A stretch of DNA of 64,000 nucleotides from Arthrobacter sp. FW306-07-I. Lineage in GTDB: Bacteria; Actinomycetota; Actinomycetes; Actinomycetales; Micrococcaceae. The position numbers and the translations under genes were made by a program. The stretch is taken from NCBI RefSeq assembly GCF_021800405.1, contig NZ_CP084550.1:4154001-4218000 (forward strand). The letters run 5' to 3'. Below, in pieces: positions 1 through 8,162 of the stretch. The notes under the pieces were generated by a model. It searched no databases, had not been told where the DNA came from, and saw nothing but the letters and a program-made list of their open reading frames with translations. Position 1 is the stretch's first letter, and every line of letters starts with the position of its first letter.

Positions 1-335
1 GCCAGGTCCTCCTGTCCCTTCTGCCCCCCGCCGCAATTGAAGACGCAAGTCACAGGGCAGGCAGAGACATGGCCAACAGCCTGTCAGACCTAGACGTCAC
101 ACTGGCGGCCGTCCGAGAGCAAGGCTGGAGCTACGTTGACCAACTGCTCGAAGCCGGAATACGCGCTGTTGCAGTCCCGCTTCGAAACCGCCGAGGCGAG
201 GTTGTCGCCGCCATGAGCGCCTCAGTCCATGAAGCCAGCACCCGCGACCAAGACATGGCCAACAACTTCCTACCGGCCCTGAGGAACGCGGCCAACGAGT
301 TCGTCACGGATTTGAGGGACGGCCTCAACATCTAG
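1..335 (+). CDS. IclR-family transcriptional regulator, C-terminal part (5' end outside window)
   Basis: The reading frame is open from base 3 to the stop at 333-335, so the gene begins upstream of the window. The visible ~110 residues match the end of the IclR effector-binding domain: QVLLSLLPP, then VREQGWSYVDQLLEAGIRAV, then AVPLRNRRGEVVAAM, the strand that closes the ligand pocket. An ATG at 69 lies inside this domain and is not the true start. The N-terminal winged helix is not visible. The family binds small organic acids or aromatics and regulates neighbouring catabolic genes; the MFS transporter that follows in the same direction is a possible target (inference). Confidence 0.85.
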   Translation, partial: QVLLSLLPPAAIEDASHRAGRDMANSLSDLDVTLAAVREQGWSYVDQLLEAGIRAVAVPLRNRRGEVVAAMSASVHEASTRDQDMANNFLPALRNAANEFVTDLRDGLNI

Positions 336-380
336 GACATCCGCTTTACGCGCACCTTCACACCATGCGGACAAAAAGCG

Positions 381-410
381 TTGCTTTTCGTGCCATGGGA
401 CGGTTATATT
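381..410 (+). promoter_or_regulatory. Sigma70-type promoter of the MFS transporter
   Basis: TTGCTT at 381-386 and TATATT at 405-410 are separated by 18 bp, close to consensus for housekeeping sigma. Transcription would begin near 417, upstream of the ATG at 477. This argues against using the earlier in-frame TTG at 381 as the start. Confidence 0.6.
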
Positions 411-476
411 CATCACACTCAAATCTTGTTTTCGCGATGTCCCGCGGCAACGACGCCTCTTCAGAATGGGATAAAC

Positions 477-1739
477 ATGACTACCCTTGACCGTGCCCGC
501 GTCTCCACCGATCTCGATCCATCGAGGCGCCCCTACCGCTGGTTGGTCCTAGTCCTTTGCTGGCTGGCCTTCACCATGACCTCAGTTGACCGTTCGACGT
601 GGGGTCCGGCCTCGACCTTCATTGGAGACGACCTCAGGGTGCCCCTGGCGAGCCTTGGGCTGTTCGCCACCTTCTACTACATCGGCTACGTCGTCTCAAA
701 CGCGGGCACCGGATTTCTAACCGACAAGGTCGGTGGACGCCTACTGATTTCCGTATCCCTTGTGGGCGCCGGAGCATCGATGATGCTGTTCGGGTCCACG
801 ACGTCCGCCTGGATTGGGATCGCCGTCCAGGCGGTCATCGGTTTCTTCGCCGGAGCCGAATATGCCGCCGGCATCAAGCTGATCTCCAGCTGGTTCCGCC
901 CCGAAGAACTCGGCAAGGCCATGGGAATCTACACCTCCGCAACGTCGCTGGGAGTCGTTGTGGCCAACACCGCCGTCCCATATCTCATCCAGCACTACTC
1001 CTGGCACGCTTCCTACCTGCTTTTCGGCGGCATTTCCATCGTGGCCGGCATCGCCTGCTACCTCATGCTCCGGCCCGGCCCGGTCGTGGCCAAAAGAGCC
1101 AACCGCTCCGAGGGCCGGTCGGTCCTCATCGAACTCGGACGCAACAAGAACCTGCTTCTCCTCGCGCTGGCAGGATTCGGCGGCTTCTGGGGTACCTATG
1201 GCTTTATCACATGGTCCAATGCCCTCATGATTAAAGGACACGGCATCGACCCGACTGTCGCTGGCGGCATCGTAGCTGTCTACGGAGCCCTCGGCGTCTT
1301 CGGCAAGCCCCTCATCGGCTGGATCGCCGATAAGTTCAACGGCGCCCGCAGAATACCTGCAATGGTCGTCCTCGGCTGCTTCGCTGTGATGCTCGTCGTC
1401 TTCGGCACGCTGGACAACGCCCTGGCCTTCTTCATCGCGGCCCCCCTGCTCGGACTCGGGGCATACTGCTACCTCCCGCTCATCGTCGCCCTAGTACCCC
1501 GCCTCGTGAGTAGCCGAGTTCTCGGTGGCGCTGCAGGAATAACAAACGCCGTATGGCAAATCGGAAGCGTCCTGGTCCCCCTGGCTGTTGGTGCCGCCTT
1601 CACCGCCACCAATAATTCCTTCATGGCCGCCCTGACCACACTCGCCGCCGGCCCCTTCCTCGGCATGATCATCATGTACTTCGTCAACGAAAACCCCGAC
1701 GACGTTGAAATCGCCGTAGCGAATCAGGCAAACGCCTAG
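477..1739 (+). CDS. MFS transporter, probably organic-anion uptake
   Basis: A 420-residue major facilitator with about 12 hydrophobic segments. MFS motif A is visible after TM2 as G-F-L-T-D-K-V-G-G-R (residues 79-88) and a second copy (GWIADKFNGARR) follows in the C-terminal half. The early DRSTWGPA segment recalls the anion:cation symporter and sugar-acid branches of the superfamily, but the substrate cannot be read from sequence. The longer frame from 381 was rejected because a promoter occupies 381-410. The gene follows the IclR-type regulator and ends in a strong terminator, so it is probably monocistronic. Confidence 0.85.
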   Translation: MTTLDRARVSTDLDPSRRPYRWLVLVLCWLAFTMTSVDRSTWGPASTFIGDDLRVPLASLGLFATFYYIGYVVSNAGTGFLTDKVGGRLLISVSLVGAGASMMLFGSTTSAWIGIAVQAVIGFFAGAEYAAGIKLISSWFRPEELGKAMGIYTSATSLGVVVANTAVPYLIQHYSWHASYLLFGGISIVAGIACYLMLRPGPVVAKRANRSEGRSVLIELGRNKNLLLLALAGFGGFWGTYGFITWSNALMIKGHGIDPTVAGGIVAVYGALGVFGKPLIGWIADKFNGARRIPAMVVLGCFAVMLVVFGTLDNALAFFIAAPLLGLGAYCYLPLIVALVPRLVSSRVLGGAAGITNAVWQIGSVLVPLAVGAAFTATNNSFMAALTTLAAGPFLGMIIMYFVNENPDDVEIAVANQANA

Positions 1740-1757
1740 CTTCCTGTAGCAGCGGTC

Positions 1758-1792
1758 GGCCCACCCCTTTCCTCCTGGACAAGGGGTGGGCC
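1758..1792 (+). terminator. Terminator of the MFS transporter
   Basis: A perfect 12-bp stem, GGCCCACCCCTT with AAGGGGTGGGCC, and an 11-nt loop start 18 bp after the MFS stop codon. Only a short mixed T-containing tail follows, as is common in high-GC actinobacteria. Confidence 0.75.
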
Positions 1793-2084
1793 CTTGGCTT
1801 TGCCTGATAACCCAGCGGACTCGAGGCACAATAAACAAAGTACGTTCAGACCCATCAAGCGCTGTGCTCTCGCTCTCGGTCCCCCGACCGACAGCGAAAT
1901 GTAAGGCTGACGTACACCCAATCCCGACGTCAGACAGCAAGGATAAGAGCGTCAGAATAGGCCCCCAATGAGCTTTTCTGCACACTCCGATGAAGGGGTC
2001 TTAGATACCAACCGGACGGTCATGCTGCCGGACATTCTTGTCCAAAGGATGCCCGCTCTTGGGAACCCCGTCGTCGCACGAATT
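1793..2084. other. Non-coding gap
   Basis: This stretch between the MFS terminator and the ABC-exporter remnant contains only short open frames without ribosome binding sites or recognisable domains. I see no promoter, RNA gene or repeat here. Confidence 0.5.
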
Positions 2085-2911
2085 TCAGACCTCCGCCGCG
2101 GGTGCCGCGAACTGCGCCTCGTACAACCGCGCGTATGCCCCACCCGCAGCCAGCAGTGAAGCATGCGTCCCCTGCTCCACGATCTGCCCGGCCTCCATCA
2201 CCAGGATGAGGTCGGCGTCGCGGATCGTGGACAGGCGGTGCGCGATCACAAAGGAAGTCCGGTCGGACGGCAGCGCGCTCATTGCCTTCGGCACCAGCAC
2301 TTCGGTCCGGGTGTCCACCGAAAAGGTCACCTCATCCAAGATCAGCATCGACGTCCGCGCAAGGAAGGCACGCGCAATCGTCAGCAGCTGCCTCTCCCCC
2401 GCGGACACGTTCCCACCCTCGTCCTCCAGCACCGCGTCGTACCCCTCGGGCAGGGACTTCACGACCCGGTCCACATACGTCGCCCGCGCCGCCTCCAGAA
2501 CCTCCTCCGAAGTAGCCCCTGGCCGCCCGAGCGCAATGTTGTCCCGGATGGGCCTGCCGAACAACCACCCATCCGGCAGCACCATCCCCATCCGCGAGCG
2601 CAGCTCGCGCCGCGGCACCGAGGTGACGTCCACGCCGTCGAACGTTATCCGCCCCGCATCCAGCTCGTGGAACCGCATCATCAGGTTCACCAGCGTGGTT
2701 TTCCCCGGCGAGTACGAGAACCACACGTCCTCGAACAGCAGCCGCCCCGCCCAAACAGGGGCCCGGCAGACGGCGCCGGCTCAACGGACTCCTCGTCCTC
2801 ATCGAGCAGCTCAAACACCCGCTCCGCAGACGCAACCCCAGACTGCAGCAGGTTCGCCATGGACCCCAACTGCGCCAGCGGCTGCATGAACTGCCGCGAG
2901 ACGCTTGGCAA
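2085..2911 (-). pseudogene. Decayed ABC exporter, permease-ATPase type
   Basis: Two minus-strand frames carry pieces of one ABC half-transporter. Frame one (2911 down to about 2750) has the end of the membrane domain ([37 protein letters not shown]). Frame two (about 2750 down to 2085) has the nucleotide-binding domain: [15 protein letters not shown] (signature), [11 protein letters not shown] (Walker B) and [13 protein letters not shown] (H-loop). Between them lie a frameshift and an internal deletion: FEDVWFSY runs straight into SPGKTTLV, so most of the first strands and the Walker A glycine loop are missing. Walker B neighbours also differ from the usual DEATSSVD. It cannot make a working ATPase. 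Homologues pair as heterodimeric multidrug or lipid exporters. Confidence 0.8.
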
Positions 2912-3270
2912 TCAGCAGCAATCCACAGCGTCAGCGGAATGGTCACCGGCGTCGACCATTTCCGGCTCGCCGCGCCGCCTGGGAGGCGTGGCCGTACTGG
3001 TGGGCATGGCCGCCCGGGCGCACGTTTGCGTGCCCAGCACCGGTCCGCCGTGAAGGACGAAGAGTGGCTCACCGAGCGGGTCAAGCACCACGCGCAAATT
3101 CCATCCATCATTTTCTCGGTTAGTTGAAACCCTTGGAAAACCGGCTATCCGGACGGCCTCTTGGGCAGCAAGCCCTTTTACTTCCTCCTGGATTGTGCAC
3201 GACGCACCCCTACCCGAAGCCCCTGCTCTCTAACGTGATTTCCCACACACCAAGTTCCACCCCAGAACCA
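2912..3270. other. Gap upstream of hyuA with further remnant sequence
   Basis: The minus frame 2912-3097 has coding-like composition (VVLDPLGEPLFVLHGG) but no family I can name and no start signal, so it may be more debris upstream of the exporter pseudogene. The last ~150 bp should hold the promoter of the hyu operon; I could not pick -35/-10 boxes with confidence. Confidence 0.35.
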
Positions 3271-3283
3271 TGAGGAGATACAC

Positions 3284-5335
3284 ATGCCGAACTACAGGGT
3301 GTCGATGGATATCGGCGGAACGTTTACGGACATCGTGGCGTACGACCAGGCCGCAGGAACCTATGAGGCAACCAAAGCATCCACCACACCGGGCAACCTG
3401 AGCGCGGGCGTCATCGCGGGCCTCCAATCGATTGTCACCGACCTTTCCGACATCGAATTCCTGGTGCACGGCACCACCCAGGGCCTGAACGCCTTCCTGG
3501 AGCGCCGCGGTGTTCCCGTGCTGCTGCTGGCCACCGCCGGCGTCGAGGACTCCTACCACATCGCCCGCGGCCCCCGCCTGGAGCTCTACAACGCCCAGTA
3601 CCGCAAGCCCGCTCCCCTCCTCGAGCGGAAGGACGTCATCGGCGTCGGCGGCCGCCTCGACGGTCAGGGCCACGAGATCCGGCCGCTCGACGAAGTGGCC
3701 GTCCGTCAGGCAGCCCGCCGGGCACTGGACGAAGGATACGGCGCCGTGGCCGTTGCCTTCCTCTTCAGCTACAAGAACCCGGCCCACGAACTTCGTGCCC
3801 GCGAAATCCTGCTCGAAGAACTGGGCGAAGACTTCACCATCTCCCTGTCGCACGAGGCAGCCAAAGAATGGCGCGAATACGAGCGCACCTCCTCCGCCGT
3901 CGTCGAGGCCTACACGGGCCCCGTGGTCCGCAACTACCTCCTAGACCTGGAAGAGAAACTTGCCGACCGCGGCGTGGAGGCCCCGCTGCACATCATGCAG
4001 TCCTCCGGCGGCGTACTCACGGCCGAGTCCGCCCGCAAGCGTCCCCTGCAGACGCTGCTGTCCGGTCCGGTGGGCGGCGCCATGGGCGACGTCGAACTGG
4101 CCGGCGTGTCCGGCAACCGCAACCTGATCGGCGTCGACATGGGCGGCACCTCCTTCGACGTCTCCCTGGTGGTCGACGGCAAACCCGACGTGTCCACCGA
4201 AGCCCACCTCGAAGGCCTTCCGATGCTCATGAGCGTCGTCAACATCCACACCGTGGGAGCCGGTGGCGGCTCGGTGGCATGGCTCGAAGCCGGCGGCCTC
4301 CGGGTAGGCCCACGGTCCGCCGGCGCCAACCCGGGCCCGGCCTGCTACGGCCGCGGCGGCACCGAACCAACCGTCACCGACGCCAACCTGGTACTCGGCC
4401 GTGTGGACCCCGACTGGTTCGCCGGCGGCCAGGTCGCCCTGGACCGGGAAGCAGCCATCACCGCCCTCAAAACCGTGGGAGACCAGCTCGGCCTGGACCC
4501 GATCGCCATGGCCGAAGGCATCTGCGACGTCGCCAACTCCCAGATGGCCCAGGCCATCAGGACCATCACCATCTCCCGCGGCATCGAACCGCGCGACTTT
4601 GCCCTCGTCGCCTTCGGCGGCGCAGGACCGATGCACGCAGTCTTCCTCGCCAAGGAGCTGGGGATCCCCGAAACGGTGGTTCCCCGGTTCCCCGGCGCGT
4701 TCTCGGCATGGGGAATGCTGCAGACCAACATCCGCAAGGACTTTTCCGAGCCGTACTTCTTCCTCGATGAAGACATCAACGTCGCCGACATGGCCGGTGT
4801 CCTGCACCGGATGGAAGCGGAGGGCCTGAAGTCCCTTGTCTCCGAGGGCGTCCCCGAGGAAAGCCGCGGGACCAGCGCCTCGGTGGACGTGCGCTACCAG
4901 TCGCAGGAATTCTCGCTGAACGTTCCCCTGACCTCTGCCGACGAACCCGAGTCGGAAGGCTTCGTCGCCAACCTGGCCACCCGCTTCTCCGCGATGTACC
5001 ACGAGCGCTACGGTCACTCCAACCCTGGCGCCCCCATCGAAATCGTGGCACTCAGGACACAGGCCGTGGGCGACCTGGGCCGGTTGGAGGCACCGCTCTT
5101 CGCAAAGGCACAGAGCCCAGAGTTCAAGCACGAAGTGCGCCGGGTGGTCTTTGACCACGAAGAACACGCGACCACCGTGGTGCGCCGCGACGACCTGGCC
5201 GCCGGGCACGCCTTTGAAGGTCCCGCCATCATCGTGGAGCAGACCGCCACCACCGTGGTGCCGCCAGGGTTCAACGTCAAGGTCGACGAGTTCGGCTCGC
5301 TGGTCATCCGCACTGAAGACGCAGAAGGAAATTGA
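3284..5335 (+). CDS. hyuA: Hydantoinase/oxoprolinase subunit A (HyuA)
   Basis: A 683-residue HyuA, normal length for the family. The ASKHA-type nucleotide-binding motifs are intact: M-D-I-G-G-T-F-T-D at residues 8-16 and D-M-G-G-T-S-F-D near residue 285. The family opens cyclic amides (hydantoins, 5-oxoproline, N-methylhydantoin) using ATP, working with a HyuB partner in the cytoplasm. The start is set by TGAGGAG at 3271-3277, six bases before the ATG. hyuB follows after 10 bp, so the two are co-translated. The exact substrate is unknown; the linked importer and DUF917 protein suggest an imported heterocycle. Confidence 0.93.
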   Translation: MPNYRVSMDIGGTFTDIVAYDQAAGTYEATKASTTPGNLSAGVIAGLQSIVTDLSDIEFLVHGTTQGLNAFLERRGVPVLLLATAGVEDSYHIARGPRLELYNAQYRKPAPLLERKDVIGVGGRLDGQGHEIRPLDEVAVRQAARRALDEGYGAVAVAFLFSYKNPAHELRAREILLEELGEDFTISLSHEAAKEWREYERTSSAVVEAYTGPVVRNYLLDLEEKLADRGVEAPLHIMQSSGGVLTAESARKRPLQTLLSGPVGGAMGDVELAGVSGNRNLIGVDMGGTSFDVSLVVDGKPDVSTEAHLEGLPMLMSVVNIHTVGAGGGSVAWLEAGGLRVGPRSAGANPGPACYGRGGTEPTVTDANLVLGRVDPDWFAGGQVALDREAAITALKTVGDQLGLDPIAMAEGICDVANSQMAQAIRTITISRGIEPRDFALVAFGGAGPMHAVFLAKELGIPETVVPRFPGAFSAWGMLQTNIRKDFSEPYFFLDEDINVADMAGVLHRMEAEGLKSLVSEGVPEESRGTSASVDVRYQSQEFSLNVPLTSADEPESEGFVANLATRFSAMYHERYGHSNPGAPIEIVALRTQAVGDLGRLEAPLFAKAQSPEFKHEVRRVVFDHEEHATTVVRRDDLAAGHAFEGPAIIVEQTATTVVPPGFNVKVDEFGSLVIRTEDAEGN

Positions 5336-5345
5336 GGTACCACCA

Positions 5346-7019
5346 ATGACAATCGCCGCAGTCAAAACCCTGGATCCCGTAACCGTGGAAATCATCCGCA
5401 ACGCGCTCACCAGCGCCGCGGATGACATGAACGCCACCCTGATCCGCTCCGCCTACTCACCCATCCTCTACGAGGGCGGGGACTGCGTGGTGGCGCTGCT
5501 GGACACCGAACACCGCGTCCTCGGACAGTCCGCCGGCCTCCCCCTGTTCCTCGGCAACCTCGAAACCTGCTCCATTGCCGTGGAAGAGCTGTACGGCCGC
5601 GAAGTCTGGCAGGAAGGGGACGTGTGGATCCTCAACGACTCGTACCTTGGCGGCACGCACCTGAACGACGTCACCATCTTCGCGCCCATTTTCAACGACG
5701 GCTCGGTTGTGGGCTTCGCCGCCACCCGCGCGCACTGGATGGACATGGGATCCAAGGATGTGGGTGGCTCCATGGATGCCACAGACATCTTCCAGGAGGG
5801 CTTCCGCATGGGGCCGGTCAAGCTCATGGAGGCCGGCATCGAAACCTCCGTGGTGGACCTGATCCGCACCAACGTGCGCTTCCCCTACCAGACCATCGGC
5901 GATATGCACGCGATGATCGCCGCACTCCGGATGGGAACCACCCGGATGAAGGAACTGGTGGGCCGGTACGGCATGGACCAACTCGATGCCGCCCGCGACG
6001 AAATCTTCCGGCAGACCGAGGAGATCGAGCGCGAAACCGTCCGCAACATCCCGGACGGCGTCTACGAAGCCGAAGGCGTGCTGGACAACGATGGCATCAA
6101 CCTGGACAGCCCCATCCCCATCAGGCTGAAAATCACCGTTGCAGGTGACACCGTGGACTTCGACGTCACCGGCTCCGCCGACCAGACCATGGGCCCGGTC
6201 AACTGCGGCGCAGCCCAGGCCGTCTCGGCCCTGCGCGTCGGATACAAGCTCCTGGTCAGCCCGGACTCCAACTCCAACGGTGGATCCTTCCGCCCGCTGA
6301 CCACCCAGGTCCGCTCCGGCTCCGTGCTCGGCGCCGTGGCACCTGCACCCTGCCAGTGGTACTTCTCCCACCTGGGGCTGCTGATCGACCTGGTCTCCAA
6401 GGCCATGGCACCCGCCATGCCCGACCGCGTGGCCAGCGCGAGCCACGGCGACTCGATGATCATCACCGCCGCCGGCTTCGATCCCCGCTTCGGCCGGAAC
6501 TTCGTGAGCATGGAAGCCACCCTGGGCGGCTGGGGCGCCTGGCAGGGTACCGACGGCGAATCCGCCATGATCAACAACGTCAACGGTTCCCTCAAGGACC
6601 TGCCCATCGAAATGATGGAAACCCGTTACCCGCTGCGGATCAACGAGTACTCCATCCGCCCCAACTCCGGCGGCCCCGGGCAGTGGCGCGGCGGCAACGG
6701 AGTGGTCCGTGAATACGAGTTCCTGGCCGACTGCGTGGTGGGTCTCTGGTTCGAAAGGTCCAAGACACCGGCCTGGGGCCTCTTCGGCGGCTCCGACGCC
6801 CAGGGCCCGGAAGTGGTGATCAACCCAGGCCGCCAGGATGAGGTCCGGACGCTGAAGGCCAACGCTCGGAAAATCAAGGCCGGCGACGTGGTTCGCCTGG
6901 CTGTCGGCGGCGGCGGCGGTTTCGGCGATGTCGCCAAGCGCTCCCGCGAGGTCATTGAGTACGACATCATCAACGGCTTTATTACCGAGGAATTCGCCAA
7001 GACCCACTACGGCTACTAA
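5346..7019 (+). CDS. hyuB: Hydantoinase/oxoprolinase subunit B (HyuB)
   Basis: A 557-residue HyuB. Family landmarks are visible: MNATLIRSAYSPILYEGGDC near the N-terminus, GDVWILNDSYLGGTHLND in the first third, and the C-terminal RPNSGGPGQWRGGNG and AVGGGGGFGD glycine-rich segments. With HyuA it forms the ATP-dependent ring-opening enzyme. An in-frame ORF extends upstream to 5151, but that part overlaps hyuA out of frame. The ATG at 5346 has GAGGT at 5334-5338, seven bases away, and is the credible start. The gene is followed after 23 bp by the ABC binding protein, so enzyme and importer are probably one transcript. Confidence 0.93.
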   Translation: MTIAAVKTLDPVTVEIIRNALTSAADDMNATLIRSAYSPILYEGGDCVVALLDTEHRVLGQSAGLPLFLGNLETCSIAVEELYGREVWQEGDVWILNDSYLGGTHLNDVTIFAPIFNDGSVVGFAATRAHWMDMGSKDVGGSMDATDIFQEGFRMGPVKLMEAGIETSVVDLIRTNVRFPYQTIGDMHAMIAALRMGTTRMKELVGRYGMDQLDAARDEIFRQTEEIERETVRNIPDGVYEAEGVLDNDGINLDSPIPIRLKITVAGDTVDFDVTGSADQTMGPVNCGAAQAVSALRVGYKLLVSPDSNSNGGSFRPLTTQVRSGSVLGAVAPAPCQWYFSHLGLLIDLVSKAMAPAMPDRVASASHGDSMIITAAGFDPRFGRNFVSMEATLGGWGAWQGTDGESAMINNVNGSLKDLPIEMMETRYPLRINEYSIRPNSGGPGQWRGGNGVVREYEFLADCVVGLWFERSKTPAWGLFGGSDAQGPEVVINPGRQDEVRTLKANARKIKAGDVVRLAVGGGGGFGDVAKRSREVIEYDIINGFITEEFAKTHYGY

Positions 7020-7042
7020 ACGCCGCATTGAAAGGATTGACC

Positions 7043-8065
7043 GTGAAAATCACCAAACGTCCAGCCGCAGCGATGGCCCTTATGAGCCTTGCCCTGCTGA
7101 CCTCCGCCTGCACCCCACCTGCCCAGAGCAGCACCGCAGAAGCAGTGGCTGCGAAGGCAGACCAGAAGCTCAACGTTGGATTCTTCGGTTTCGCCAAATC
7201 CAACGGCTTTGCCCAGGGCACGTACCTCGGCGTGGAACAGGCGGCCAAAGCCAACAACGCCAGCGCTACCTTCGTGGACTCCAACTTCAACGCCCAGACC
7301 CAGGTCCAGCAGATCCAGGACGCCGTCACCTCCAAGCAATTCGAGGTGATCGTGGTCCAGGCCAATGACAACCAGGCCCTCATTGCACCGTTGACCCAGG
7401 CCGTGCAGGCGGGCATCACGGTGGTGGTCGAATTCTCGGTCATCGGGCCCAAGTTCGACACCATCCAGCCGCAGATCCCCGGGGCCATCAGCATCGTGGA
7501 CCTCCCCACCCGCAACGGCAAGATGCTCGGCGAAATGGGCAAGGAAGCCTGCGCCCAGGTGCCGGGCGACACCTGCAAGGTGGCCTACCTTGAAGGCTTC
7601 AAGTCCCTGCCCTTGGACAACGCCCGGACCGAGGCCGTGAAGGCGGAACTGGCCACCGATCCGAAGATCAAACTCGTGGCCAGCGTGGAAGGCGGCTACA
7701 CGCAGGACAGCGGCCGGCAGGCGTTCCAGAACGTCTCCCAGGCGACCCCTGACGTCAACGTGGTGATCGGCGCATCCCAGGCCATCACAGGAGCCGCAGC
7801 GGCCGCCGGGAAGAGTGACATCAAGTTCATCGGCAACGGCGCGTCCGTATCCAACGTGGAAGCGGTCCGGTCCGGTAAATGGTTCTCCATCTATGTCAGC
7901 GACGTCGTGGCCAACGGCGCCAAGGCCACCGAACTGGGGCTCGCCAAGGCGCGGGGCAAGCAGGTGGAAACCGCCATCGACGAAGCAAGCCTCTCCCCCA
8001 ACAACGGCAAGGGCACCAAGGAAGCACTGGATTCCCTGAACTACGTCTCGAAGTACTCGGACTAG
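7043..8065 (+). CDS. Sugar-type ABC importer, lipoprotein substrate-binding protein
   Basis: A 340-residue periplasmic-binding-protein-type receptor of the ribose/galactose class (Peripla_BP_4 fold). It starts with a lipoprotein signal ending in L-L-T-S-A-C (Cys23), so the mature protein is lipid-anchored outside the membrane. I chose GTG 7043 because GAAAGGA (7030-7036) sits six bases upstream; the TTG at 7028 has no such site. Although the class is named for sugars, members also bind other small polar molecules. Here it lies between hyuAB and the importer genes, so a hydantoin-like ligand or its precursor is a reasonable inference. Confidence 0.88.
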   Translation: MKITKRPAAAMALMSLALLTSACTPPAQSSTAEAVAAKADQKLNVGFFGFAKSNGFAQGTYLGVEQAAKANNASATFVDSNFNAQTQVQQIQDAVTSKQFEVIVVQANDNQALIAPLTQAVQAGITVVVEFSVIGPKFDTIQPQIPGAISIVDLPTRNGKMLGEMGKEACAQVPGDTCKVAYLEGFKSLPLDNARTEAVKAELATDPKIKLVASVEGGYTQDSGRQAFQNVSQATPDVNVVIGASQAITGAAAAAGKSDIKFIGNGASVSNVEAVRSGKWFSIYVSDVVANGAKATELGLAKARGKQVETAIDEASLSPNNGKGTKEALDSLNYVSKYSD

Positions 8066-8070
8066 CCCAG

Positions 8071-8123
8071 CCCCCTTTCCGGGGGCACCCCGGGGCCGCA
8101 GCCTCACCGCTTCGGCCCCGGGG
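8071..8123 (+). promoter_or_regulatory. Tandem hairpins between binding-protein and ATPase genes
   Basis: Two adjacent hairpins fill the 97-bp gap: CCCCC/GGGGG at 8071-8085, and a perfect 11-bp stem CCCCGGGGCCG/CGGCCCCGGGG at 8088-8098 and 8113-8123. There is no T-run. Such elements usually protect the binding-protein mRNA or reduce read-through, giving more receptor than membrane components. Confidence 0.65.
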
Positions 8124-8162
8124 ACCCTGGCCCTAAGTTCCCTTCCATTTCCAGAGGTCAAC

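Noticed and set aside
381..476. N-terminal extension of the MFS transporter
   Set aside because: The TTG at 381 is part of a -35 box, and the 32 extra residues are neither hydrophobic nor conserved in appearance.
3941..5437. Long open frame opposite hyuA, and similar long frames opposite hyuB and other GC-rich genes
   Set aside because: GC3 bias leaves antisense frames open. The plus-strand proteins have clear motifs and ribosome binding sites; the antisense ones have neither.
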